From: Rivularia sp. MS3
GTDB taxonomy: Bacteria > Cyanobacteriota > Cyanobacteriia > Cyanobacteriales > Nostocaceae
Assembly (NCBI GenBank): GCA_019192545.1
Contig: JAHCMI010000031.1
Span: forward strand, 1-64,000
Length of the DNA: 64,000 nucleotides
Direction: 5' to 3'
The notes under the pieces were generated by a model that worked only from the letters and a program-made list of their open reading frames with translations, made no database searches and had not been told where the DNA came from. This document shows positions 1 to 7,540 of the stretch, one piece after another. The first letter of the stretch is position 1. Each line of letters starts with the position of its first letter. Both the position numbers and the translations under genes were made by a program.

Positions 1-64
1 ACCAGTCGTCAACTACGTCAAACCAGCCTCTAGTGCTAGGGGCGCGTCCAACTGCGATAGTCAT
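1..64 (-). CDS. psbD: Photosystem II D2 protein, N-terminal fragment (runs off the left edge)
   Basis: Reading leftwards from the ATG at 64-62, the minus strand encodes MTIAVGRAP, then RGWFD, VVDDW, which is the conserved start of the D2 reaction-centre protein. D2 pairs with D1 in photosystem II and carries the P680, pheophytin and plastoquinone-A sites in the thylakoid membrane. Only 21 codons are inside the window, so none of the cofactor ligands is visible. In many cyanobacteria psbD is followed by an overlapping psbC, which would lie outside the left edge. The identification rests on this N-terminus alone, but the match is very characteristic. Confidence 0.93.
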   Translation of the reverse strand, partial: MTIAVGRAPSTRGWFDVVDDW

Positions 65-434
65 GAGATCAAATCTCCAAATCGTTATAATTACAGCTTT
101 ATTCAACTTTGAGGTTGGTATTGTACTACCCCCCTCATGCAGAAAAGCAACTAGATTGTCAATCTAGTTTACAAATTTTTACTGTCTCTAATTTTTATTG
201 TATAGAACAATAGGTAATTTTTCCAGTGAGTTTTCAAATTTACAAATTTTTTTTTGCAACTCTACCTGAATTCTTTGGTATGCGAAGAGTCTTATATCAG
301 GAAATAATTACTGCGTAGAAATCATTAACATTTTCTTTAGATTTTGTGATTTTAAGATTCTCATTTTTGGTTAGGGCAGTTAGTGTAATGCTGGCGCTAA
401 AATGAGACCTACAGTTAAATTTAATTAAAGTTCC
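65..434. promoter_or_regulatory. psbD upstream region with a 9-bp hairpin
   Basis: This 370-bp AT-rich gap separates psbD (leftward) from the small gene at 435 (rightward), so both promoters should lie here. The only clear structure is a perfect 9-bp inverted repeat, AACTAGATT at 149-157 and AATCTAGTT at 161-169, with a 3-nt loop. On the minus strand its centre reads TTGACA, a -35-like hexamer about 95 bp upstream of the psbD start, but I see no good -10 at the usual spacing. It may be an operator or a 5' UTR hairpin. The rest shows nothing recognisable. Confidence 0.4.
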
Positions 435-707
435 ATGTTTACTATCGATTTAACAGTAAGAAACACAGCTTTCCCTGCATCTATTCAAAGAAAAACTTCT
501 GAAGATGCTCAAGCAGTGTATGAAACGGTTCTGTCAGCAATGCGTTCTGGTAATCCAGATATTATTGAACTTGAGTGCGAAGGTAAGGTAGAGAAGAAAA
601 TTGCGATTCGTGCGAGTGAAATTTCTGGTATTCAGATAACCCAGAAAGATGGTTCAGCTAGTGGAAGTGGTAAGACTCCTGGTTTCTTCGCTTTAGCTTC
701 GGAATAA
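435..707 (+). CDS. Conserved small cyanobacterial protein, UPF0367-like
   Basis: This 90-residue protein starts MFTIDLTVRNTAFPASIQRK and ends with a GKTPGFFALASE tail. The pattern of an MFTIDL start, an SIQRK stretch, an EKKIAIRASEISG core and a PGFF tail matches my memory of the cyanobacterial UPF0367 family, whose function is unknown. It is acidic and soluble, without signal peptide or membrane segment. It lies only 8 bp before the next gene, an ABC ATPase, so the two are probably co-transcribed. The family assignment is from recall and should be treated as likely rather than certain. That the gene is real is well supported by its coding character and position. Confidence 0.75.
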   Translation: MFTIDLTVRNTAFPASIQRKTSEDAQAVYETVLSAMRSGNPDIIELECEGKVEKKIAIRASEISGIQITQKDGSASGSGKTPGFFALASE

Positions 708-715
708 AACATATT

Positions 716-1402
716 TTGGAATACCAGACAAAAGAGCCGGGAATTTCGGTAAAAGATTTAAATTTTGATTGGTCAAACGGCACTCAGGTAATCAAATCTT
801 GCTCTCTGGAAGTACCTAGAGGTGAATTCTGGATGCTTTTAGGTACTAACGGTAGCGGAAAATCAACTTTACTTAGACTGTTGGCGGGGTTGTTGACTCC
901 GAAAAGCGGCGAGATCGGGGTTTTGCATCCTGTAGGTTTTGTTTTCCAAAATCCCGACCATCAATTAGTAATGCCTACTGTTGGTGCTGACGTAGCTTTT
1001 GGGCTGGTGCAAGAGCAATTACCCCATCAGCAAGTGAAACAAAGAGTTGAGGAAGCTCTTAATGCAGTGAATTTACTTTCACTGCAACGTCGTCCAATTT
1101 ATGCTTTAAGTGGAGGACAAAAACAACGAGTCGCTATTGCTGGAGCTATTGCTCGCCGTTGCGCTTTGTTATTGTTAGATGAGCCTACCGCTTTACTCGA
1201 TCCTGACAGCCAACTCGAATTAGTCGCAGGAGTCCGTCGCTTAGTAAAAAGTCGAGGAATTACAGCCCTTTGGGTAACACATCGTTTGGATGAACTTAAT
1301 TACTGCGATGGTGCTTTTTTACTAGAACAAGGAGTTCTAATTGATAAAGGAGAGCCACAACGTCTCAAAAAAGTTTTAATGGAATTGCAAGGAGAAAATT
1401 AA
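716..1402 (+). CDS. ABC transporter ATP-binding protein (CbiO/EcfA-like)
   Basis: This 228-residue ABC ATPase has Walker A GTNGSGKST (about residue 43), Q-loop FVFQNPDHQLV, signature LSGGQKQR (about 132), Walker B LLLLDEPTALLDP and the H-loop WVTHR. The QNPDHQL Q-loop and the short length are typical of energy-coupling-factor (CbiO/EcfA) ATPases, for vitamin or metal uptake, and of their cyanobacterial and plastid relatives. No transmembrane or substrate-binding partner is adjacent, so the substrate is unknown. There is no ATG near the start. TTG at 716 is the most plausible start (ATT at 713 is an alternative), 8 bp after the upstream stop, suggesting translational coupling. A strong terminator follows at 1461. 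Confidence 0.88.
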   Translation: MEYQTKEPGISVKDLNFDWSNGTQVIKSCSLEVPRGEFWMLLGTNGSGKSTLLRLLAGLLTPKSGEIGVLHPVGFVFQNPDHQLVMPTVGADVAFGLVQEQLPHQQVKQRVEEALNAVNLLSLQRRPIYALSGGQKQRVAIAGAIARRCALLLLDEPTALLDPDSQLELVAGVRRLVKSRGITALWVTHRLDELNYCDGAFLLEQGVLIDKGEPQRLKKVLMELQGEN

Positions 1403-1460
1403 AACTAATTGTTTGTGTCTTCTATCTTAAGTTGTAATTAATTATTGATTATCAAAGATT

Positions 1461-1495
1461 TAAGCGCGTCTAGAACTAGACGCGCTTATTTTTTT
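1461..1495 (+). terminator. Intrinsic terminator after the ABC ATPase gene
   Basis: A perfect 13-bp inverted repeat (arms 1461-1473 and 1476-1488, core AAGCGCGTCTAG) is followed by a run of T residues at 1489-1495. It sits about 60 bp after the ABC ATPase stop. The A-tract on the opposite side is weak, so it mainly serves the plus strand. Confidence 0.92.
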
Positions 1496-1630
1496 ACCTT
1501 TACCAAGTAAGGGTTTCGTAGCATTGTTCGGATTTTATGTCTATGTAACATAGTGTTACAAGTAATGCTTGAATTACTATAAGAGTTATGAATGAAAATT
1601 GTAAAATCTAGAATACTGTGATTCAGAACC

Positions 1631-2182
1631 ATGTCCCCTTCATTTACCCCGGCCGTTCTACTGGTAGACGGTTATAACATAATCGGTGCTTGGTCTTGCC
1701 TAAAAAAGACTTGCGATAACGTTGGACTCGAAGCTGCACGTGACGAGTTGCTTGAAGCCCTTGTTAGTTATAGTGCATTCACGGGCTATCAGACTCAAGT
1801 AGTTTTTGATGCCCATTTTCAAAGGAATGGCTCTAACGAGGAAGTCGTGACAAAGCTTGTTACGGCTTATTATACGGATTTCGGACAAACAGCAGATACC
1901 TACATTGAAAAGCTCTGCGCCTCATTACGTCAGAAGGTGCGAGAACGTTTATTGTCGCGAGTTGTTGTAGCCACTTCAGACCGGGCGCAACAGTTGACGG
2001 TACAGGGGTATGGAGCGGATTGGATATCTGCACAGCAACTCTGTTATGAAATTGAAGCTACTGTTTGTCGAACTAGGCAAAAGTATAAATCCCGTAAAAA
2101 GACTAATGGCAGATTATTGGCAAACTCTATTGATGCTAAATCGCGTCAAAAGCTGGCTAAATTACGAATGGGCTTGAAATAA
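1631..2182 (+). CDS. NYN-domain (YacP/Rae1-like) ribonuclease family protein
   Basis: This 183-residue protein opens with LLVDGYNIIGAW. The DGYN motif and the following acidic residues (VVFDAH, then ADTYIE and VVVATSD) are the conserved metal-binding aspartates of the NYN/PIN-like nuclease fold. The YacP branch includes Bacillus Rae1, a ribosome-associated mRNA endonuclease. The C-terminus is strongly basic (RTRQKYKSRKK), which suits RNA binding. Length and architecture are normal for the family. The ATG at 1631 precedes the first fold strand. It stands alone between a terminator and tRNA-Asn. The exact substrate in cyanobacteria is unknown; the nuclease assignment follows from the family. 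Confidence 0.85.
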   Translation: MSPSFTPAVLLVDGYNIIGAWSCLKKTCDNVGLEAARDELLEALVSYSAFTGYQTQVVFDAHFQRNGSNEEVVTKLVTAYYTDFGQTADTYIEKLCASLRQKVRERLLSRVVVATSDRAQQLTVQGYGADWISAQQLCYEIEATVCRTRQKYKSRKKTNGRLLANSIDAKSRQKLAKLRMGLK

Positions 2183-2356
2183 ATACCGATTAGGATTTTT
2201 AGATGGGCATCTACTAACTACAGAACCGATTGATTAAGATAGTAGTTGGTTAGTGGTAGTATAAATGTATTCAAAAAGTGCATTTTGAGAATTTAAAAAA
2301 AGTTTCTTAAAGTACTTGCCAAATCATATTTTTTGCCTTACTATTATTAATCGTAG

Positions 2357-2428
2357 TCCTCAGTAGCTCAGCGGTAGAGCGGTCGGCTGTTAACCGATTG
2401 GTCGCAAGTTCGAATCTTGCCTGGGGAG
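2357..2428 (+). tRNA. trnN: tRNA-Asn (GTT)
   Basis: A full cloverleaf can be drawn. The acceptor stem is TCCTCAG (2357-2363) with CTGGGGA (2421-2427), with one T-G pair. The D arm is GCTC..GAGC. The anticodon stem GTCGG/CCGAT has loop CTGTTAA, giving anticodon GTT. The T arm is GCAAG TTCGAAT CTTGC. The discriminator is G2428. No CCA is encoded. Confidence 0.96.
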
Positions 2429-2440
2429 TTTAATAAATAT

Positions 2441-2546
2441 AAAAATAATGCTTTTGGTGAAGATTATTTGTAAATCTTAATCCTGTTTCATATGTGATGG
2501 ACATGTGGTTTGCAAGTTAATAAGTGATACCAAAAGCATTTTTTGT
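2441..2546 (+). ncRNA. Candidate small structured RNA with its own terminator-like end
   Basis: Right after tRNA-Asn, AATGCTTTTGGT (2447-2458) is complementary to ACCAAAAGCATT (2529-2540), which is followed by a T-rich run. The pair encloses about 70 nt that contains a second hairpin (AAGATT..AATCTT near 2459-2479). The layout could be a short stable RNA, a processed 3' trailer of the tRNA transcript, or a small MITE. Nothing in the sequence proves transcription. Confidence 0.35.
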
Positions 2547-2729
2547 TTTAATTAAAACTTACCCAAAAGCAAGTGAACTATTCCTGTGGCTTTAAAATAG
2601 GATAGGTCGCTACTGTTCCTTTTCATTGAAATTGGCGTGTTATGAAAAGTAAGGGAAGCAAGGGAGCAGAGGAAGAAAATATTTTTACTTAAAATATACT
2701 TCTCAGAATTTATGAAAAAGACCTAAATT

Positions 2730-2863
2730 ACCCTTACTCTGGAGAGTGGGGCTACCCAAACAAAGCCCGCCAGGTAGATTTTTAAGGTCAGAAGCCCTTG
2801 TAAAAATCCGTGGATGACAATTCGATTCCTTGTTGAAGCCCCTAAATTCTATTTATGGGGGAT
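2730..2863 (+). mobile_element. Possible relic of an IS200/IS605 right end (omega-RNA-like)
   Basis: The stretch carries AGTGGGGCTACCC, AAAGCCCGCC, AAGGTCAGAAGCC and finally TTGAAGCCCC followed by a hairpin whose other arm is TGGGG. A GAAGCC block before a terminal C/G-rich hairpin is what I remember of TnpB-associated right ends in cyanobacteria. No tnpA or tnpB sequence is nearby, so it would be a solo remnant. This is pattern memory only. Confidence 0.35.
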
Positions 2864-2988
2864 TAATTACGTAGCTTGCGTGCAGTATGGCGAAATTACG
2901 AATTATGCTCACCTATGTCCTTCGGGGACGCTACGCTAACATAGGCTGAATTAAGCGCATCTTTACAAAGAAATGGTATAAGTCGGTA

Positions 2989-3044
2989 CCCCTGATAATT
3001 TTTGTGGTGAAGTATTAGTAATTCACCACATTAATTTTGATGGG
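2989..3044. repeat. Palindromic dispersed repeat, TGTGGTGAA type
   Basis: Arms TGTGGTGAA (3003-3011) and TTCACCACA (3022-3030) flank the core GTATTAGTAA. The unit begins in CCCC and ends in GATGGG. Related copies are at 31695-31878 (interrupted), 48008-48068 and, as half copies, near 3132, 3345 and 58050. Confidence 0.7.
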
Positions 3045-3191
3045 TAGATATCAAATCCGCCTGGGAATGAATTCCCAGTCTAATAAATGAAGTCGTCTCA
3101 AGACGACTGTGGAACACCCTGCATAATTAATCTGGTCTAATATTAGTACTCAACCACATTAATGCAGGCGGGGTTAGAAGTCGCTCGCTCC

Positions 3192-3301
3192 GGTTGGGTG
3201 AAACGTTAGCGTTCACGCCTTCGGCGTGCGGCGAGCGCGTGTCCGATAGGACATAGCGCAACCCAACATCCGAGTTGGGTTACACTGCGTTTCACCCAAC
3301 C
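3192..3301. repeat. GTTGGGT-type long hairpin repeat
   Basis: Perfect 14-bp arms GGTTGGGTGAAACG (3192-3205) and its complement (3288-3301) enclose an AACCCAACA/GTTGGGTT inner stem (3260-3281). The left half contains an extra GC-rich palindrome (TTCACGCCTTCGGCGTG region), apparently a second repeat inserted into the first. Cleaner relatives lie at 25047-25114 and 31896-31985. Confidence 0.7.
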
Positions 3302-3800
3302 TACCTTCTTTCATTGTTTTACCCCTCATAACTTTTGTGGTCAAGTATTAGTAATCCTTTTCATTTTTATCAGTTTTGATAGGTATAAAGAAATAATTTT
3401 TTTCTACCCCGCGACGAACGTTAATGATTCATCTGCGGATAGCTTGCGATCGCAAAATATGTTTTCAAAGATTTAGAATGCTTTCAATACTGCTCGGTTA
3501 GGAAATCCAAATTTTTTTAGATTCCCCAAACCCAGTTAAAAAGGGGGTTTAATTTCTCCAAAATATGGTTGGGTTAGGGAGAATCTAGCTTTAACCAACA
3601 AGTATTGAGGATGTTTTCAAAGATGCAATTTTTAATTATGAAGTTTATCTTGTATGCTTTTGCACTTAGCATTCAGTGAGCATTCATAATAATTATATTT
3701 TTAACGAAGACATTTATGTTTATTTAGTTTTCGCAATTTCAGTTAAACATATGTTTTTTTATATATAATAGATACGCACTTTAGACATAGTGTAAACATC

Positions 3801-3824
3801 ATTCGTAATTCGTAATTCGTAATT
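3801..3824. repeat. Heptamer STRR, ATTCGTA x3
   Basis: Three exact tandem copies of ATTCGTA plus a partial fourth. This is a typical cyanobacterial short tandemly repeated repetitive sequence. Confidence 0.85.
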
Positions 3825-4238
3825 ATCTCTTAAGGATAAAATTGCGGACTTTCTACATTGCGGTTAAATCGCCTTCTAAGGATAAATCAGGTATTTATAA
3901 CCTTTTCCTTGATTCAGTTAACGATTTTATGCCTCATGATGATATCGTTATTCATGTTAATTAATTGATTTAGTTTTACAATTTACATTAAGAACAATAA
4001 GTTTTTTTCTTTAACATTAATATTGAAGCATGAAATTTTTGTTTTCCAAATAAACAATATTATTTGCATCAATACTAAGATATTTCACAGTTTGATTTAA
4101 TTATTAGAAACCAAGCTATATTAGACAATGCATTATAAACTGTTTACTAAATTTAAGAGCAAATAAGAAAAAGTTGATTAAAAGTTAATTGCAAATACTG
4201 TTAACTCTTTACTAAGTTTAACCACGGGAGTCATAACT

Positions 4239-7232
4239 ATGGATAACAATTTAACAGCTTCTTTAATCAAAGATATAAAACCCGGTGCAGAGTCTTCTAA
4301 CCCTGGCATTTTAGATGATGTTAATGGAAACCTGCTTTTTACAACTTTCGACACTAATTCTCTTAATACTCAATTGTGGAAAACAGACGGTAGTGAAGCA
4401 GGTACGCTTTTAATACAGGGTTTTGGGGGTGCTTCATTTCCACCTACGGATGTTGTGAAGGTAAATGACCTGATATATTTTTTACAGGTTTCTGGATTTA
4501 CGAGTAAATCTTTAGTTCGGACTGACGGTACAGCAGATGGTACTTTTTCAATAGCTAATGTTTCTTTAAGAGCGCCAGCAGACATAAGTAATTTAACTAA
4601 ACTTGGCGATACTGTTTTCTACACTGGTTTTGATAGTTCGGATTTGTTTCAATCGAAATTGTTCAAAATTGACCAAAATACCAATCAACCAGTTCAAGTT
4701 AAACAGGATATCAGTTCGGGAGGTGCAAATCCTCAAGATTTAACCGCTGTTGATAATACTTTGTTTTTTAGTGCAAATGCTAACTCTATTCAAGATAATC
4801 CAGATATAGAACTATGGAAAAGTGACGGTACTGATGCAGGAACAGTTGTAGTCAAAGATATTAATTCTACAGCTTCTTCGAGTCCCGATCTTTTCGCTGA
4901 CGTTAACGGGACCCTATTTTTTAGCGCTGAGGATGGTAGCACTGGTAGAGAACTTTGGAAGAGTGATGGTACCGAAGCTGGTACGGTATTAATTAAAGAT
5001 ATAAATCCTGGTAGCGGCTCTTCAATTTCTCCTACTCCTGTTACTGCTCCTACGTCGAATTCGGGAAATAAATTTGCAGATGTTAACGGTACTTTTTATT
5101 TCGTAGCAGATGACGGAACGAATGGCAGTGAACTGTGGAAAAGTAACGGTACTGAAGCTGGCACGGTTTTAGTTAAAGATATTATTCAGGGAAGCGAAGG
5201 TTCAAATCCTAACAATTTAACTAATGTTAAGGGTACTTTGTTTTTCACCGTTAATGATGGAAGCAATGGGATTGAGCTATGGAAGAGTGACGGTAGCGAG
5301 TCTGGTACAACTTTAGTTAAAGATATTAACCCTGGTAGTAATTCTTCTAATCCGTCTAATCTGACAAATCTTGATGGAATTTTGTATTTTACAGCAGACG
5401 ACGGTAGCAATGGAGTTGAGTTATGGAAGAGTAATGGTAGTGAGTCGGGTACGGTTTTAGTTGATGATATTAATCCTGGAAATGCTTCTTCAAATCCCAG
5501 TGATTTGACAGAATTTAACGGTGAACTTTATTTCAGCGCTGATGATGGTGTTAACGGTAGGGAACTTTGGGGTTTGACTGACGGTGGAGGGCAAACAAAT
5601 CAAGGTTTAATTTTGGGTACAGATTCCAATGATTTTCTTGAAGGTACAGAACAAGATAATACAGATATTTTGTTTGAAGATTTTCCAGAAGGTGGAATAA
5701 ACAGATTAATTACAGGAGTTGGCGATCGCCTATTTTTTGTTGGTGGAGTTGGAGGAAATCAGTTTTTCAGAGTATTTATCGGAGGTACTGATGGAACCCC
5801 CGATGGTACTTCAGAGCTTTTCTTCCTTTCGGGTAGTGGAAACGCAACTGGTTTCCCAAATGATGTTACTTCCATAGTCGATTTTGATAACTTGAATAGC
5901 AATTTAGCTTTTGTTACTGAAACCACAGAATTTAAGGATTTTGGTAGAAATATAGAATTAACGACTAGATTAACAATAAGTGATGGTACTGAGAGTGGTA
6001 CGTCTGTAATTAAGACTTTTAATCCTGGAGAATCTACTAATGTAATAAGTGAAGTTGTTAATGTTGATGGAACTATATTTTTTGCTGCTGGTGGAAGCAG
6101 TGAAATCCCTGGTTCTAGAGGTGCTATCAATCAGCTATGGAAGAGTGATGGAACAACTGATGGTACAACTTTAGTTGAAACAATTAGTTTATCGGCTTCT
6201 GATATCGATACTCCTACTGTAAAAAATCTCACTGATATCAACGGAACTTTGTTTTTTAGTGGTTCAGAACTTTTCAAGAGTAACGGAACCTCTGAGGGTA
6301 CAAATATAGTTAAAGATATAAACCCTGAAGCTGCTTCTAATCCCGATAAAATAACGGATGTCAACGGTATTGCTTTTTTCACTGCTGATGACGGAATTAA
6401 CGGAACTGAGTTATGGAAGAGTGACGGTAGCGAGTCTGGTACGGTTTTAGTTAAAGATATTACTCCTGGAAGTCAAGCGAGTGAATTTGATAATTTGATT
6501 AACTTTAACGGTACTTTGTATTTCACCGTTAATGATGGAAGCAATGGGATAGAGCTATGGAAGAGTGACGGTAGCGAGTCTGGTACGGTTTTAGTTAAAG
6601 ATATTAACCCTGGTGGGAATTCTTCTAATCCGCAGAATCTAACAGTTTTTCAAGATATCCTATATTTCACCGCAGACGACGGTAGCAATGGAGTTGAGTT
6701 ATGGAAGAGTGATGGTAGTGAGTCGGGTACAGTTTTGGTTGGTGATATTAATCGTGGAAATGCTTCTTCAAATCCCGAAAATTTAACTGTAGTTGATGAA
6801 CAATTTTATTTCAGCGCTGATGATGGGGTTAACGGTAGGGAACTTTGGGGTTTAACAGAAGGTGGAGGGCAAACAAATCAGGATTTAATTTTGGGTGGAG
6901 ATTCTAACGATTTTCTCGAGGGCAAACTAAAAGATAATATTATCGATGGTTTGCAGGGTGACGATACTTTAGTTGGTGGAAGTGGTAAAGATATTTTTGT
7001 TTTATCTTCCGAATTTGGTAACGATGTAATTACCGATTTTACCCTTGGTGAAGATGAGATTATTAATGCCACAGATAGAATTGTTTTTACAACTGGGGTA
7101 GATGGTGATTCTTTGAAAGTTGCCTTTAGCAATACCGGTGACGTTTTGCAGGTAAATCTTAACGGTAACGAACAAGGTGAATTAGAAAATTACTTGTTGA
7201 ATATTGGTAGCAATCAAGACTTACCTTATTAA
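4239..7232 (+). CDS. ELWxxDGT-repeat protein with C-terminal RTX-like segment
   Basis: This 997-residue protein is built from repeats of about 45-50 residues with the core ELWKSDGTEAGT, VLVKDINPG and (F/Y)F.ADDG.NG. These are the ELWxxDGT repeats, thought to form a beta-propeller-like surface. The final 110 residues (ILGGDSNDFLEG, GLQGDDTLVGGSGKD, FGNDVITDF) resemble the terminal domain of calcium-binding RTX proteins. There is no N-terminal signal peptide, so type I secretion through the C-terminus is likely (inference). The protein is internally duplicated: NGRELWGL followed by GGGQTNQ and SNDFLEG occurs near residues 440-470 and again near 870-900. The start ATG 4239 follows CACGGGAG. It is probably an extracellular or surface protein; its ligand is unknown. 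Confidence 0.85.
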   Translation: MDNNLTASLIKDIKPGAESSNPGILDDVNGNLLFTTFDTNSLNTQLWKTDGSEAGTLLIQGFGGASFPPTDVVKVNDLIYFLQVSGFTSKSLVRTDGTADGTFSIANVSLRAPADISNLTKLGDTVFYTGFDSSDLFQSKLFKIDQNTNQPVQVKQDISSGGANPQDLTAVDNTLFFSANANSIQDNPDIELWKSDGTDAGTVVVKDINSTASSSPDLFADVNGTLFFSAEDGSTGRELWKSDGTEAGTVLIKDINPGSGSSISPTPVTAPTSNSGNKFADVNGTFYFVADDGTNGSELWKSNGTEAGTVLVKDIIQGSEGSNPNNLTNVKGTLFFTVNDGSNGIELWKSDGSESGTTLVKDINPGSNSSNPSNLTNLDGILYFTADDGSNGVELWKSNGSESGTVLVDDINPGNASSNPSDLTEFNGELYFSADDGVNGRELWGLTDGGGQTNQGLILGTDSNDFLEGTEQDNTDILFEDFPEGGINRLITGVGDRLFFVGGVGGNQFFRVFIGGTDGTPDGTSELFFLSGSGNATGFPNDVTSIVDFDNLNSNLAFVTETTEFKDFGRNIELTTRLTISDGTESGTSVIKTFNPGESTNVISEVVNVDGTIFFAAGGSSEIPGSRGAINQLWKSDGTTDGTTLVETISLSASDIDTPTVKNLTDINGTLFFSGSELFKSNGTSEGTNIVKDINPEAASNPDKITDVNGIAFFTADDGINGTELWKSDGSESGTVLVKDITPGSQASEFDNLINFNGTLYFTVNDGSNGIELWKSDGSESGTVLVKDINPGGNSSNPQNLTVFQDILYFTADDGSNGVELWKSDGSESGTVLVGDINRGNASSNPENLTVVDEQFYFSADDGVNGRELWGLTEGGGQTNQDLILGGDSNDFLEGKLKDNIIDGLQGDDTLVGGSGKDIFVLSSEFGNDVITDFTLGEDEIINATDRIVFTTGVDGDSLKVAFSNTGDVLQVNLNGNEQGELENYLLNIGSNQDLPY

Positions 7233-7310
7233 GTTTTATTTATTGGTAAATCAAAAATGTTGATTTTCTCAAAATATTTTCTGTATTTGCGATAAAATTT
7301 CAGTTTGTAC

Positions 7311-7337
7311 TAAAGGGCATCAGCCCTTATTTTTTTA
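7311..7337 (+). terminator. Intrinsic terminator after the ELWxxDGT gene
   Basis: The stem AAGGGC (7313-7318)/GCCCTT (7323-7328) with loop ATCA is followed by ATTTTTTT. It is 80 bp after the stop codon. Confidence 0.85.
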
Positions 7338-7339
7338 TT

Positions 7340-7463
7340 AGGACTTACGCAACCGGTATATTTTTATTGTAGGGTGCTGTGACACTTCAGTTAGTTTTAA
7401 ACGTAGTAATAACTTTTGCAGTGTCACGCACCACTTAAGTCTTGTGACAATTGCGTAAGTCCT
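7340..7463. mobile_element. MITE, 124 bp, GGACTTACGCAA terminal repeats
   Basis: Perfect 13-bp terminal inverted repeats AGGACTTACGCAA (7340-7352) and TTGCGTAAGTCCT (7451-7463) bound a non-coding element flanked on both sides by ATT, a possible 3-bp target duplication. It sits directly behind the terminator. A single degenerate end of the same type (AGACTTACGCAACTGTGAC) is visible near 49900. Confidence 0.75.
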
Positions 7464-7540
7464 ATTCATAATAAACTTGTTTTAGAACATAAGACGAATC
7501 AAATCTTCGTTTTATCTTTCTGAAATCACAAAATACAGTC

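Larger units (their letters stand above)
2547..4238. other. Gene-free repeat graveyard between tRNA-Asn and the ELWxxDGT gene
   Basis: About 1.7 kb without a credible reading frame. It holds a possible IS200/IS605 right-end relic (2730-2863), a CCTATGT..ACATAGG palindrome near 2912-2944, a TGTGGTGAA/TTCACCACA palindrome (2989-3044), a GGTTGGGTGAAACG hairpin (3192-3301), a relic of a GAGGATGTTTTCAAAG repeat near 3464-3620 and a heptamer run (3801-3824). The last ~400 bp before 4239 are very AT-rich and should contain the promoter of the ELWxxDGT gene. Confidence 0.6.

Noticed and set aside
1700-1888. 62-codon minus-strand frame inside the NYN gene
   Set aside because: It is antisense to a well-supported gene; the codon pattern belongs to the plus strand.
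3801-3824. CRISPR-like array
   Set aside because: Units are 7 bp without spacers. All tandem repeats seen in the window are heptamer STRRs; no repeat-spacer pattern of 25-40 bp was found.
4239-7232. CRISPR or VNTR signal from the many similar segments
   Set aside because: The repeats are protein-coding ELWxxDGT units in one frame, with substitutions at synonymous sites.
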